From: a virus
Reading direction: 5' to 3' (one strand)
Virus record (IMG/VR): IMGVR_UViG_3300009034_000084
Location: 1 to 43,202 of that record
Length of the DNA: 43,202 nucleotides
Shown: positions 16,076-23,349 of the stretch, one piece after another
Numbering within the stretch: the first letter of the stretch is position 1
How the letters are laid out: every line of letters begins with the position of its first letter
Notes under the pieces: model-generated
The model's input: the letters and a program-made list of their open reading frames with translations, nothing else
Databases searched by the model: none
Told to the model about the DNA's origin: nothing
Translations under genes and position numbers: made by a program

Positions 16076-17164
16076 CTATCTCACCTGACGAACTGCAGAT
16101 TGTGGCACTTCATCTGCCGGAACCTTGAGCTCTGGTATAGCGTAGACACCTGTGATGTTAAGTATGTAGTTTATACCTTCATCGGCACCAAACGATGTTT
16201 CCTGTGTTTGGGCACATACTATAACACGAGAACCTGAACCGAAGTCTACTGGGACTGATTGCGGAATCCATCCTGTAATGCCTGGGTGGTCTAGGGCAAG
16301 CGACTCATCAGACAACACAACCATACGGTTTCCTGTGTTTGGATTTGGCTGTGGGTCAATGTACATCAAGTCTGCCTCGATGATGCAGAATCTCTGAACG
16401 TCTCCTGCTACTCGACCGTGATAGCTTTGAATGTCAGCCAACTCCATTCTATGACTCTCGTACAGTGAGGTATTATCCTTCAAGAGTTCACTTACATCTT
16501 CACCTATTTCTGTGAACTCAATACGAGAGTATGGGTTGAGCGACAGTACACTTGGGTCCTTTTGCGTCTTCGCTGGGTTTGCGCGGAACGTGTATGGCCT
16601 CATTCCTAAAACATTCACATCGATATGCCTATCACCGAGCGGCATGCGGAATAGTTTCATCTCCCCTTCGTGTTCCAAAATGCCAATTACATTTCTTATC
16701 CAGGAGTGGTCTGGTAATGGCTTACCAAAGTTCGGGTTCGGCCGACCGTTCGAAAATTCCGCCTTCGTGTCCAGTGGAAATCCTTCTGTGTTACAAAGTC
16801 CTTCAGCAATTGCCTGTTCTGAATTCTCCTGCCATGCTTCAGTAGCCTCTCTCCTAGCTGTCCTCACCATATCGAATGGTTCAGATACACCAAGAGTTAG
16901 ACCATTGAATATCAAAGCAGGTGAACGTAGCTCCTGTCCGAAAAATCCCTTTATAGCTACAAACGTTCTGCGTGCAATAGTGTCTGCGTCCTGAGTTGAC
17001 AGTGCCTTCGAAAGTCTGCTGTGTTCTGCTTGGAACTTGTTAAACACATCGGTCTTCGGTATTCCTAGTTTCTCTTCACAAGCCGTAGCAAGTGCATCTA
17101 GCTGTTCAAGTATCTCTTCTCGAGAGCCTTCAGCTGTTTCCAAAAGTTTTTCGATTTCACTCAT
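16076..17164 (-). CDS. possible ssDNA-binding protein (RPA/OB-like), tentative
   Basis: 362 residues, ATG 17164 with AGGAGGACGAAT before it. The N-terminal 60 residues are helical and acidic; the middle and C-terminal parts are beta-rich, with segments such as RFCIIEADLMYIDPQ and GSRVIVCAQTQE that look like OB-fold strands. No cysteine cluster and no P-loop. Position (first large gene of the replication operon, directly coupled to a RecA-like ATPase) suggests a single-strand DNA-binding protein. The fold is not proven from sequence; treat as unknown if no structure match is found. Confidence 0.45.
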   Translation of the reverse strand: MSEIEKLLETAEGSREEILEQLDALATACEEKLGIPKTDVFNKFQAEHSRLSKALSTQDADTIARRTFVAIKGFFGQELRSPALIFNGLTLGVSEPFDMVRTARREATEAWQENSEQAIAEGLCNTEGFPLDTKAEFSNGRPNPNFGKPLPDHSWIRNVIGILEHEGEMKLFRMPLGDRHIDVNVLGMRPYTFRANPAKTQKDPSVLSLNPYSRIEFTEIGEDVSELLKDNTSLYESHRMELADIQSYHGRVAGDVQRFCIIEADLMYIDPQPNPNTGNRMVVLSDESLALDHPGITGWIPQSVPVDFGSGSRVIVCAQTQETSFGADEGINYILNITGVYAIPELKVPADEVPQSAVRQVR

Positions 17165-17354
17165 ATTCGTCCTCCTTATGGACTTCTGTGAATGGAAATT
17201 TATCTTCTCCGGTTTTTGACACTACCCTCTTGATTTCCAAAAAGACAATATCACCTGTTTCCATTCCAATTAGTTCGCGTACCTGTTTTTTCACTGTTAA
17301 TTGGCCACTTGACATCAACGCAGAGTCAAAGACTAATGGTTCGTTGTCGTCCAT
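17157..17354 (-). CDS. AbrB/SpoVT-type swapped-hairpin regulator
   Basis: 65 residues. The centre, SGQLTVKKQVRELIGMETGD (16-35), followed by IVFLEI is the AbrB/MazE DNA-binding hairpin pattern (G-x-x-T-(I/V)-x-K-x-x-R-x-x-(L/I)-G-(M/L)-x-x-G-D). Such proteins dimerise and bind promoter DNA. It is the first gene of the 11-kb minus-strand replication unit and sits next to the symmetric divergent promoter, so autoregulation of both units is plausible. Overlaps the next gene start by 8 nt. Confidence 0.75.
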   Translation of the reverse strand: MDDNEPLVFDSALMSSGQLTVKKQVRELIGMETGDIVFLEIKRVVSKTGEDKFPFTEVHKEDEYE

Positions 17355-17386
17355 AATTTACTACCAATATAGGAATGCTATCAAAA

Positions 17387-17394
17387 TATATAAA
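17387..17394 (-). promoter_or_regulatory. archaeal promoter for the replication operon (minus)
   Basis: TTTATATA on the minus strand, with AATACA upstream as BRE. The predicted start site falls about 12 nt before the AbrB-like ATG (17354). The CG of TCCCGAAA lies 21-22 nt upstream of the box, shared with the opposite promoter. The GCGATGT element is weak here (AGCATTCC). Confidence 0.75.
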
Positions 17395-17436
17395 TGTATT
17401 GGATTGGCAGATTTCGGGACACTACAATCCGCAACC

Positions 17437-17444
17437 TTTATATA
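17437..17444 (+). promoter_or_regulatory. archaeal promoter for the kinase/nuclease/MCM-like operon (plus)
   Basis: TTTATATA preceded by CCGCAACC (BRE) and followed by CGATGT at the fixed position of other promoters in the window. TTTCGGGA lies upstream at the standard spacing. The start site should fall near 17467, about 16 nt before the TTG start of the kinase-like gene. Confidence 0.8.
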
Positions 17445-17482
17445 GTATGCGAACGATGTATATATGCTCTGGAGGAATACTT

Positions 17483-18019
17483 TTGACTATCGCTGTCATA
17501 GGGCCAGATGGTGCTGGCAAAACGGCGTACTGCATTAGGTTTGATAAGCCCATAGTGCATGCTATACCTCGAACTAGGTTGTGGAAAGTGAAGGAGAACC
17601 GAACTTCGCGAATCATGCATGAAGTGTTAATGGGTTTAGAAAAGCTTTGGGTGTTCATGAAATTGCATCGGACTAAGGAAGATGTGATTCTTGAAAGGTG
17701 TTTTATCGACGCTGAGGCATACGGTCATTTGTGGTCGTTAAAAATGGGTAGTTCATTGCCTTTGATAGTTTGTCGATTTGTAAATATTTTTGCGTATAAG
17801 CCTAGTGTAATACATCAGTTGGTCGTGGAGCCATCGAAGGCTAGACCAACTCGTGGATATACGCGCGAGGAGATAGATATGTTGAATGACCTATTTACGT
17901 TTATCCTGAGACGATATGGGTATCGGCAATTTAATTATATTAACTATTCGCGTGGAGTGATGATAATATGGAAAAAGGGTACGAATTCTTGGTCGACTCA
18001 AGAGAAAAGAAAGATATAA
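17483..18019 (+). CDS. P-loop deoxynucleoside monophosphate (thymidylate-like) kinase
   Basis: 178 residues from TTG 17483, chosen because GGAGG lies 7 nt upstream and because the promoter start site excludes the in-frame ATGs further up. The P-loop is VIGPDGAGKT (about residues 6-15). ILERCFIDAEAYG (about 70-82) resembles the DR(Y/F) base-binding segment of thymidylate kinases, and RPTRGYTREEI the LID. It would phosphorylate dTMP or another dNMP. It overlaps the ERCC4 nuclease gene by 52 nt; its basic C-terminal tail is encoded in that overlap. Confidence 0.75.
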   Translation: MTIAVIGPDGAGKTAYCIRFDKPIVHAIPRTRLWKVKENRTSRIMHEVLMGLEKLWVFMKLHRTKEDVILERCFIDAEAYGHLWSLKMGSSLPLIVCRFVNIFAYKPSVIHQLVVEPSKARPTRGYTREEIDMLNDLFTFILRRYGYRQFNYINYSRGVMIIWKKGTNSWSTQEKRKI

Positions 18020-18648
18020 TCAAAGCCATCGTAAAGAAGAAGAATATTAAGCATAGGGTAACTGCTCTAGCCGCAGGCGACTTCGTTCTAAGGAAATTGT
18101 CAAAGCCGGTAGAGTCGATTGTTGGAATTGAGAGGAAAGCGATTCCGGATTTGGTGCAATCTATTCAGTCACAGAGATTATTTAATCAATGTGCAAAGTT
18201 AAAGAGGAATTACAAGATATGTTACCTAATGATTAGCGGCGACTTGAATAGTTATTTGGCCAAGATGCACGAGATGAAGTTGAAGGTAAACATTAACGTG
18301 ATTTATGGGACGATTGCCTCTGTTAGCGTTAGAGGGGAAATTCAAGTAATGTGGTTTCCGAATGACTCAACTTTGGTAGATGTAGCGTACCGAATTTGTG
18401 AGAAGGTTAGCGAAGGGAAGTACGGGATGGGAATAGACAGCCGGCCAAAGTATTTGATGTTTTCACCCAAGAGAGTATTGATGTCGGTACCCGGCGTCTC
18501 GTCTAAGATTGCAGATAAGTTGCTTGGGCGCTTTGGGTCGTTGAAAACTATTGCAAATACAGAGTTGCCAAAGTTAACTGCCGTCGATGGTGTAGGAGAC
18601 AAGATGGCGGAGAAAATTTATAGTTTGTTTAATAAGGAATCTAAATGA
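17968..18648 (+). CDS. ERCC4-HhH structure-specific endonuclease (XPF/Hef/Mus81 type)
   Basis: 226 residues. The nuclease core has LVDSRE (8-13), AAGDFVLR (35-42) and GIERKAIPDL (53-62), i.e. the ERKxxxD active site. The C-terminus carries two helix-hairpin-helix units, VPGVSSKIADKLL and VDGVGDKMAEKI. This matches archaeal XPF and the nuclease end of Hef, which cut 3'-flaps and branched or stalled-fork DNA. There is no helicase part. As the middle gene between a dNMP kinase and an MCM-like ATPase it probably resolves replication or recombination intermediates. Confidence 0.92.
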   Translation: MEKGYEFLVDSREKKDIIKAIVKKKNIKHRVTALAAGDFVLRKLSKPVESIVGIERKAIPDLVQSIQSQRLFNQCAKLKRNYKICYLMISGDLNSYLAKMHEMKLKVNINVIYGTIASVSVRGEIQVMWFPNDSTLVDVAYRICEKVSEGKYGMGIDSRPKYLMFSPKRVLMSVPGVSSKIADKLLGRFGSLKTIANTELPKLTAVDGVGDKMAEKIYSLFNKESK

Positions 18649-19796
18649 CGTTATTGGATAATGTATTAAAATACTTCGAAGAGTGTAAGATTGCACTCTC
18701 GGACAAATTCGTTCCATATTATGTGATTAGTGCATGTAATCATATTGCTAATTTGGAGAATCAAAAGAGGGAGTTTGCAATTGACGGGGGGCGAGTGGTA
18801 AATTTGCGTTTGCATGTGTTCTTTGTTGCACCTCCAGGATTTATGAAGTCGTTACTTTTATCAAAGATGTTAGATGGACCGTTCTCGGTGTTTGGAGCAA
18901 CTGCACTTCAAGTTGGAATGGAAGGAGCGATGACAGAGGCCGGATATGTTGGTACTTTCAAGGCAGTTGAAGGTCAGCCAATCCCTGTGTATGGCGCAGC
19001 GTACGAGCACCAGGAAAGCATATTAGGAATCGATGAATTTGCAAGTTTGACGAACTCAATGAAGATGGAGCACAGTATAAATCTTGATACTGCAATGTTA
19101 ACGTCACTTGATAGTGGATATCTCATCAAACGTCTTGCTCTAGGGAAGTTGAAGTATGTAACGCAGTTGACACTGTGGACTGGTTCGCAGCCGAGTAGGT
19201 TTGACTTATCAGGCGGGTTAGGGAGAAGACTTATGTTCGTCTGTTTTATTCCATCACAAAAGGAAGAGGATATGATTCGACTGGCGCGCCGTGCCGGGAA
19301 GAATGTTAATGCACCAATGGGGAGATTATCATATATTAGGGATGACGTTAAGGAGATAATGACAAAATTGAAAGGTGTTCGCAAGATTATTTATGATAAG
19401 AGTGTTTATTCGATGTTAGATGAGATTAGCGTTCCACATTATGAGGAAGAACTATATGAAAGGATATGCTTAGGGTACAATATAGCTACACAAGATTTTA
19501 ATGATGTTATTATAGTTAAGACTGACAGGAGATTGAGAGGATATGTAAAGCAAGCAAATGAGTGGAGGATGGAGATTAAGAGAGGGACGGAGTTCAGTCA
19601 AGCGATGGTTGTCCTGAGAGAGATGACTCATTGTTCGGTTACGGATGTTAAAAGGAGATTTGCAAATCTCGGATGGTCGTGGCAAAAGAGTTCAGAGATT
19701 ATACAAAATTTGTGCAGACAAAAGGTTATTGAAATTAGGAAAGAAAAGAAAGCAGGAGGAGGAAGACCAAAGGAAATTATCATTGTAAACGAGTGA
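18645..19796 (+). CDS. MCM-like AAA+ ATPase with C-terminal winged helix
   Basis: 383 residues. Walker A is FVAPPGFMKSLLL (60-72), Walker B ILGIDEFASL (126-135), sensor-1/arginine region TGSQPSRFDLSGGLGRRL (179-196). This order and the APPGxxKS form resemble MCM helicases. About residues 310-375 form a winged helix (VTDVKRRFANLGWSWQKSS) as at the MCM C-terminus. The MCM N-terminal OB/zinc domain is missing; only about 55 helical residues precede the ATPase. It may be the viral replicative helicase or a loader. Start ATG 18645 overlaps the nuclease stop (ATGA). Confidence 0.75.
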   Translation: MTLLDNVLKYFEECKIALSDKFVPYYVISACNHIANLENQKREFAIDGGRVVNLRLHVFFVAPPGFMKSLLLSKMLDGPFSVFGATALQVGMEGAMTEAGYVGTFKAVEGQPIPVYGAAYEHQESILGIDEFASLTNSMKMEHSINLDTAMLTSLDSGYLIKRLALGKLKYVTQLTLWTGSQPSRFDLSGGLGRRLMFVCFIPSQKEEDMIRLARRAGKNVNAPMGRLSYIRDDVKEIMTKLKGVRKIIYDKSVYSMLDEISVPHYEEELYERICLGYNIATQDFNDVIIVKTDRRLRGYVKQANEWRMEIKRGTEFSQAMVVLREMTHCSVTDVKRRFANLGWSWQKSSEIIQNLCRQKVIEIRKEKKAGGGRPKEIIIVNE

Positions 19797-19853
19797 CGAA
19801 ATCCCGGGAGTGCTCCTGCCAATTGGTGAGGAGCCAATTCTCCAGAGTTCCTC
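19797..19853. other. convergent intergenic inverted repeats
   Basis: 57 bp between converging operons. It has overlapping arms: GGAG/CTCC around 19808-19817, GCTCC/GGAGC, AATTGG/CCAATT with a 7-nt loop, and GAGGA/TCCTC. No U-run follows on either strand, so it is not a textbook archaeal terminator, but the structure is placed where both transcripts should end. Confidence 0.4.
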
Positions 19854-20081
19854 CTAGGACGTTAGACCGTGTATGATGAGAATGATTAAAGTTGCAGACA
19901 TACAAATAAGTCCAAAGATGATGGTGTAAATTAGAAGTCTGCCTTCTTCCTCCTCTTGTGTTTCAGGCCGTAGAATTTCTTCCATTATCTCTTCCGGAGT
20001 GACTGGCGCTAGTATAACCCCATCGTCATCTATTGTACCGCGAGTTGGTAATTCCGTCCTGTCAAATTGGAGGCTGCTCAT
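19854..20081 (-). CDS. small C-terminally anchored membrane protein
   Basis: 75 residues, ATG 20081 with GGTGACTAA before it. The first 47 residues are hydrophilic and strongly acidic; residues 48-72 are one transmembrane helix (LLIYTIIFGLICMSATLIIL). The orientation with a cytoplasmic acidic domain and a membrane tail is an inference. Function unknown. Confidence 0.75.
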   Translation of the reverse strand: MSSLQFDRTELPTRGTIDDDGVILAPVTPEEIMEEILRPETQEEEEGRLLIYTIIFGLICMSATLIILIIHGLTS

Positions 20082-20384
20082 TTAGTCACCGCCCTCAATG
20101 ATTTTTTCGGGATGTTTGGTTTCGATATGGTGTTTCATTTCGCCAATATCCCAACACTCAAAATCACAAAAAATACACTTCGGACACTTCGCCTCCTCTC
20201 CTTCGCCAGCCTTCCATATCGGTTCGCTGGACGGGGCAGCCGTGGTTTGTAATTTCTCATAACATTTTTCATGGAATGGTGTGCCCTTTGTCAATCCTAA
20301 ATTATCTGGAACCACAATCAACGGTTGAAAAAACCAAATATGTTTACAGCATTCCACACAGTACGGTCTTCTTAATATTCCCAT
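20082..20384 (-). CDS. zinc-finger protein (LIM-like plus C2H2)
   Basis: 100 residues from ATG 20384, chosen for GGAGGTGATTGGTA upstream. The N-terminus has CVECCKHIW ... FHEKCYEKL (a LIM/treble-clef-like pair); the C-terminus CPKCIFCDFECWDIGEMKHH then TKH is a C2H2-type finger. Both suggest zinc-mediated nucleic-acid or protein binding. Target unknown. Confidence 0.75.
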   Translation of the reverse strand: MGILRRPYCVECCKHIWFFQPLIVVPDNLGLTKGTPFHEKCYEKLQTTAAPSSEPIWKAGEGEEAKCPKCIFCDFECWDIGEMKHHIETKHPEKIIEGGD

Positions 20385-20425
20385 TACCAATCACCTCCTT
20401 CATAAGCCCCAATCGTGGCCTCGCC

Positions 20426-20623
20426 TCATGGCTGAACCTCCTTCCACTCATTATCGACGTACTTATACGTCTTTTCTATTAGCTCATCGCCTTTTCTAAT
20501 TTTATACCACACGTCTAAGTAAGGAACTCCATTGTCGTCAAGACACAGGAATTCTCCGGCATTCCAAACTTCGTCTATTCCAAGTTCCTTCCTTAGTTTA
20601 ATTGCTAGTTCCCAATCTTCCAC
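20426..20623 (-). CDS. small hypothetical protein
   Basis: 65 residues, start GTG at 20623 with GGTGATGTA. A helical N-terminus (ELAIKLRKELGID) is followed by a beta-rich C-terminus. The start codon overlaps the stop of the upstream membrane-protein gene. Family not recognised. Confidence 0.7.
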   Translation of the reverse strand: MEDWELAIKLRKELGIDEVWNAGEFLCLDDNGVPYLDVWYKIRKGDELIEKTYKYVDNEWKEVQP

Positions 20624-20877
20624 TACATCACCTTCCCTATCTCCTCATCCGTTGAATGTAACATTCCCTGACCTGCCAAAGCCTCTTCCTCTATCCCTAA
20701 ATCACTTCGCAACTTCTGAACTTCCTTCACCTTCCTCGTCTTCTCTATGTCCTCTTTATGCAAGTACTCAACATATGCAATTAACCCCTTAATTCTCTCC
20801 TCTAGGTGCAATATCCAGAATGCCATGAGAACTAACGCAATTCCAAATATAGCTATGCATAAGTCACTATCGAAAAT
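20623..20877 (-). CDS. small membrane protein with coiled-coil tail, possible ATT start
   Basis: The reading frame is open above the first ATG (20826) and encodes a transmembrane segment, LCIAIFGIALVLMAFWIL, continuous with the coiled-coil tail. The only ribosome site, GGAGGGGATTTA, stands 7 nt before an ATT codon at 20877-20875. I therefore propose an 84-residue protein starting at ATT. If initiation uses ATG 20826 the product is 67 residues and loses most of the membrane helix. Unknown function; the tail is rich in Glu and Lys. Confidence 0.5.
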   Translation of the reverse strand: MFDSDLCIAIFGIALVLMAFWILHLEERIKGLIAYVEYLHKEDIEKTRKVKEVQKLRSDLGIEEEALAGQGMLHSTDEEIGKVM

Positions 20878-21010
20878 TAAATCCCCTCCAAAGCCACTCT
20901 GCTTCGTCCCAAAGTTTCTCCATCTTTTTCATAAAGTCTTCTTTCGTCTTTCCTGCTTTTAGGAACGCTAGTGCTAGGTCTTTAATTGCTTCTGTAATTG
21001 TTGTCTTCAT
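20867..21010 (-). CDS. 47-residue helical microprotein
   Basis: Reads MKTTITEAIKDLALAFLKAG and ends AEWLWRGFNFR; ATG 21010 is preceded by GGTGAACGG. Amphipathic helices with Trp near the end. It lies 13 bp downstream of the tRNA 3' end and its last 11 bases overlap the next gene's start. Compact design, ribosome site and codon use support it as a real gene; function unknown. Confidence 0.65.
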   Translation of the reverse strand: MKTTITEAIKDLALAFLKAGKTKEDFMKKMEKLWDEAEWLWRGFNFR

Positions 21011-21023
21011 CCGTTCACCGTGA

Positions 21024-21155
21024 TAGCGAGGGCTGGATTTGAACCAACGAACTCGAGGTGTCTCAATTAGTCCTAGCGAGGTGGTTTGGCCAGAACTCCT
21101 CCACTAAGACCTCTCATATGAGCCTCGCGGGATAACCGGGCTACCCTACCTCGCT
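21024..21155 (-). tRNA. tRNA-Met (CAU), initiator-like, with a 57-nt intron
   Basis: Exons 21155-21117 and 21059-21024 fold into a complete cloverleaf: acceptor AGCGAGG/CCTCGCT with A73, D-arm GGG/CCC, anticodon stem CGAGG/CCTCG with loop CTCATAA, and T-arm GTTGG TTCAAAT CCAGC. A1-U72 is the mark of archaeal initiator tRNAs; elongator Met and Ile2 usually begin with G. The intron (21116-21060) sits between positions 37 and 38. CTCA in the anticodon loop pairs with TGAG near the intron end, leaving 3-nt bulges TAT and ACA, consistent with a bulge-helix-bulge site for the splicing endonuclease. The outer helix inside the intron is weak. CCA is not encoded. The usual GGG/CCC initiator stem is AGG/CCT here. 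Confidence 0.88.
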
Positions 21156-21336
21156 ATATTGTACCCTCCATTATTGATATTAGGTCTTGTAGTTCTTTCT
21201 GTACCCATTGAAGTTCATCAATTCTTGTTTCCATTAGTTTATGCAATAGTGGGTCGTTTACCTTTGCTTTAGTTAATTGTAGGCTATACAATCTCGTATT
21301 GATGCTTTTTGTTAATTCCTGTAACAATCTTTCCAT
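21154..21336 (-). CDS. small coiled-coil protein
   Basis: 60 residues, ATG 21336 with AGGAGGAAAATA before it. Predicted helical throughout with heptad-like leucines (LLQELTKSINTRLYSLQLTK). The TAG stop overlaps the first bases of the tRNA gene, so the two share a transcript. Function unknown. Confidence 0.7.
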   Translation of the reverse strand: MERLLQELTKSINTRLYSLQLTKAKVNDPLLHKLMETRIDELQWVQKELQDLISIMEGTI

Positions 21337-21471
21337 TATTTTCCTCCTACGAATTGCGCGTTGTTCGACATTTAGTAGTGAATTTTGTTGTGTTAAAATC
21401 TAATTCGCCAATATAGACTTCTATTATTTTAATGCGGCGCGTATTTCAAAATAGGAGAGTACGTTGCTACT
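21337..21471. other. intergenic region upstream of the tRNA unit
   Basis: 135 bp without a convincing gene. AT-rich, with GCGGCGCG near 21433-21440 and no standard TATA box in the minus direction, although AATAATAG lies near 21420. It may hold a weak promoter for the coiled-coil/tRNA unit. Confidence 0.25.
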
Positions 21472-21795
21472 TTAGCGCCTCAAGAATTGCTTTTTCTTGT
21501 GAATTTCTCTTGATTCTTTCACGTACTTACGGAATTCGTCCAATTTGCCTACCCACTTTTCGTTTGCAAAATGAGGTGCAATATGTTCGAATTTATCACC
21601 CTCACAACTACCGAATAGCTTTTCTATGTGTTTTGCATATGCTTCACCACGAGAGTTGAAGTATCCTCTTGACATTCCTCTGAGTTCCTCTAACTGTTTG
21701 CTGTAGTCCTCATCATTTAACCAAAGTATGGTTATATCGAACGTTAGTTGGTTCATTTTGTTATCACGATTGATATCGGTTAATGCATCACTCAT
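21472..21795 (-). CDS. hypothetical protein
   Basis: 107 residues from ATG 21795, which overlaps the upstream stop as TAATG. Hydrophilic, helical, with a very basic C-terminus (REIHKKKQFLRR). No cysteine pair of note. Family not recognised. Confidence 0.7.
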   Translation of the reverse strand: MSDALTDINRDNKMNQLTFDITILWLNDEDYSKQLEELRGMSRGYFNSRGEAYAKHIEKLFGSCEGDKFEHIAPHFANEKWVGKLDEFRKYVKESREIHKKKQFLRR

Positions 21796-22222
21796 TACAT
21801 TCACACTCCGGCCCTGGCTTACCACAGTCACCGCAGAATAAGGCACCTAGGCCAGCTGCCACTTCTTCTTCGGTAATATGGCTTCCGTCTAGAATTACAC
21901 ATCCTGGACAAACACCTCCTATATCGAATGTTTCTCCATGATATTCACAAGTTTCCTTTTCTCTGTTCTCTGGTAAGTCTGTGTTGTAGCACTCTCCTTC
22001 TGGAGTTAAGACATTGAATATCTTCTTTCCACAGCATGGACAGTACTTAATCCAGATAATTCCATCTATCCCAGATAATGCGAACGTCCATCCAAACCCT
22101 TTCTCATCAACATTCTCTGCCTCTACTACCACATACCCAAGCTCTATTAGGGTCATCATTCCGTCACATAGAGCAAGTGGATAGTCCTTAATAAATTGCT
22201 CTATATTATGTTCCATGCTCAT
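21788..22222 (-). CDS. multi-zinc-motif protein
   Basis: 144 residues from ATG 22222, chosen for AGGAGGACTAGAG upstream. An N-terminal alpha/beta part is followed by CPCCGKK, CEYHGE, VCPGC and a final CGDCGKPGPECEC, enough for two or three zinc sites. It overlaps the following and preceding genes by a few nt. Function unknown; likely a nucleic-acid or protein adaptor. Confidence 0.75.
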   Translation of the reverse strand: MSMEHNIEQFIKDYPLALCDGMMTLIELGYVVVEAENVDEKGFGWTFALSGIDGIIWIKYCPCCGKKIFNVLTPEGECYNTDLPENREKETCEYHGETFDIGGVCPGCVILDGSHITEEEVAAGLGALFCGDCGKPGPECECNE

Positions 22223-22559
22223 CTCTAGTCCTCCTAAATGATTCAACCATCTTCCTTTCATATTCTTCCTGATGAATGTCACATAGAGTTTTAATCCAAG
22301 GATTTTTTCTTAACTTGCCCGGTTCCCCGCACTCTTCACAAATTTTAAATGACTTAGCCTCTGCTTTATGTATTCTATTGAATATTTCTTTTGACCCAAA
22401 TCCAATATAGAATCTTAATCCGCCAAACTTCTCCTTTACCTGACATAATTGTCCATCCCATCCTAATTCAAGTAAATCTTTAACCAAATCTATAATTAGA
22501 GGGAACCACCCTTCTTCAACGCCCCAACAGTACTTCTCCCTAATCTCTGCTTCTTCCAC
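22206..22559 (-). CDS. conserved phage-type zinc protein (KEKFGGLRFY family)
   Basis: 117 residues. Contains QVKEKFGGLRFYIGF, then SFKICEECGEPGKLR and TLCDIHQEEY. This layout (helical N-terminus, KEKFGxLRFY, CxxCGxPG, TLCxxH) recurs in many phage hypothetical proteins. The four Cys/His could bind one zinc. Role unknown. Confidence 0.8.
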   Translation of the reverse strand: MEEAEIREKYCWGVEEGWFPLIIDLVKDLLELGWDGQLCQVKEKFGGLRFYIGFGSKEIFNRIHKAEAKSFKICEECGEPGKLRKNPWIKTLCDIHQEEYERKMVESFRRTRDEHGT

Positions 22560-22560
22560 G

Positions 22561-23067
22561 TTATTCCCTCGACTCGTAATACTCTAATATTTGATTCAAA
22601 CTCACAGGCTTAAAGTCCCAAACGTCCACACTAACATTTACTAATGTATCCTTAAACTTCCATAAATTATGAACATGCCCGTGAATCCATCTCTTATTAA
22701 GCAATATGCTAGCCACCGCTGGGTCGTGTGTGAGAAATAGGTCATGTTGTTCCAAATGTAAAAATGTATGTGCAGATTGAAATCCAATGTCTACATAATC
22801 GAGTGCCCTTAACTTATCATGATTGCCTAACACAATAATTTTTGTGCCTTTGAGTTTCCTTACAAATAATTCAATACCGTGCTTTCTGTTAGGTCCTGCC
22901 ATTGTGAAGTCACCTAGATGGTAAACAGTATCGTCATCATTAACAATCTCATTGTATCTCTTGATAATGTATTTATTCATCTTATTGACATCATTAAAAG
23001 GTCTGGCACAATAAAACATAATATTCTCATGCCAAAAGTGTTGGTCCGATGTAAAGTAAATTGTCAT
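22561..23067 (-). CDS. calcineurin-like metallophosphoesterase
   Basis: 168 residues from ATG 23067. Motifs: FTSDQHFWHENI, HLGDFT, VLGNHDK, LTHDP and WIHGHVH, the complete two-metal set. This small form is common in phages and bacteria, sometimes annotated as a phosphatase. Substrate unknown. The start overlaps the upstream stop as ATGA. Confidence 0.9.
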   Translation of the reverse strand: MTIYFTSDQHFWHENIMFYCARPFNDVNKMNKYIIKRYNEIVNDDDTVYHLGDFTMAGPNRKHGIELFVRKLKGTKIIVLGNHDKLRALDYVDIGFQSAHTFLHLEQHDLFLTHDPAVASILLNKRWIHGHVHNLWKFKDTLVNVSVDVWDFKPVSLNQILEYYESRE

Positions 23068-23336
23068 TGCGTCCACCCGCAAATACTACAACCTGGTTCA
23101 CTTTCACTCATGTCGATATTCCGGACCTCACATAGAGGGCACTTCTCTAGTTGATTATCTAATATTGTCAACATCTTCTTTGCAAGCCTTACTGCACCAT
23201 CGTTATAGTGATGGGATATTGTTCCTTCGAATTCGATTAGTTCGTACTTGTTTTGCTCAAACTTATCGCCATTGATGTTTCTAGCGGAGATTCGGTGAAT
23301 TACTCTGTCGTTAATGAGAATAAATACTGTAATCAT
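23064..23336 (-). CDS. small protein with C-terminal zinc ribbon
   Basis: 90 residues. A beta-strand and helix N-terminal part precedes a C-terminal ribbon: CPLCEVRN ... CSICGWTQ. Overlaps the phosphoesterase start by 4 nt. Family not recognised. Confidence 0.75.
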   Translation of the reverse strand: MITVFILINDRVIHRISARNINGDKFEQNKYELIEFEGTISHHYNDGAVRLAKKMLTILDNQLEKCPLCEVRNIDMSESEPGCSICGWTQ

Positions 23337-23349
23337 GCTTCTACCAATC

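Noticed and set aside
16512-16994. Long plus-strand frame (160 codons) antisense to the 16076 gene
   Set aside because: Ser/Pro-rich shadow composition; the opposite strand has operon continuity and a strong ribosome site.
21024-21155. Interpretation as a tRNA with a long variable arm (Ser/Leu) or as two overlapping tRNAs
   Set aside because: The anticodon stem pairs only if the 57-nt segment is removed as an intron; the variable loop is then a normal 5 nt.
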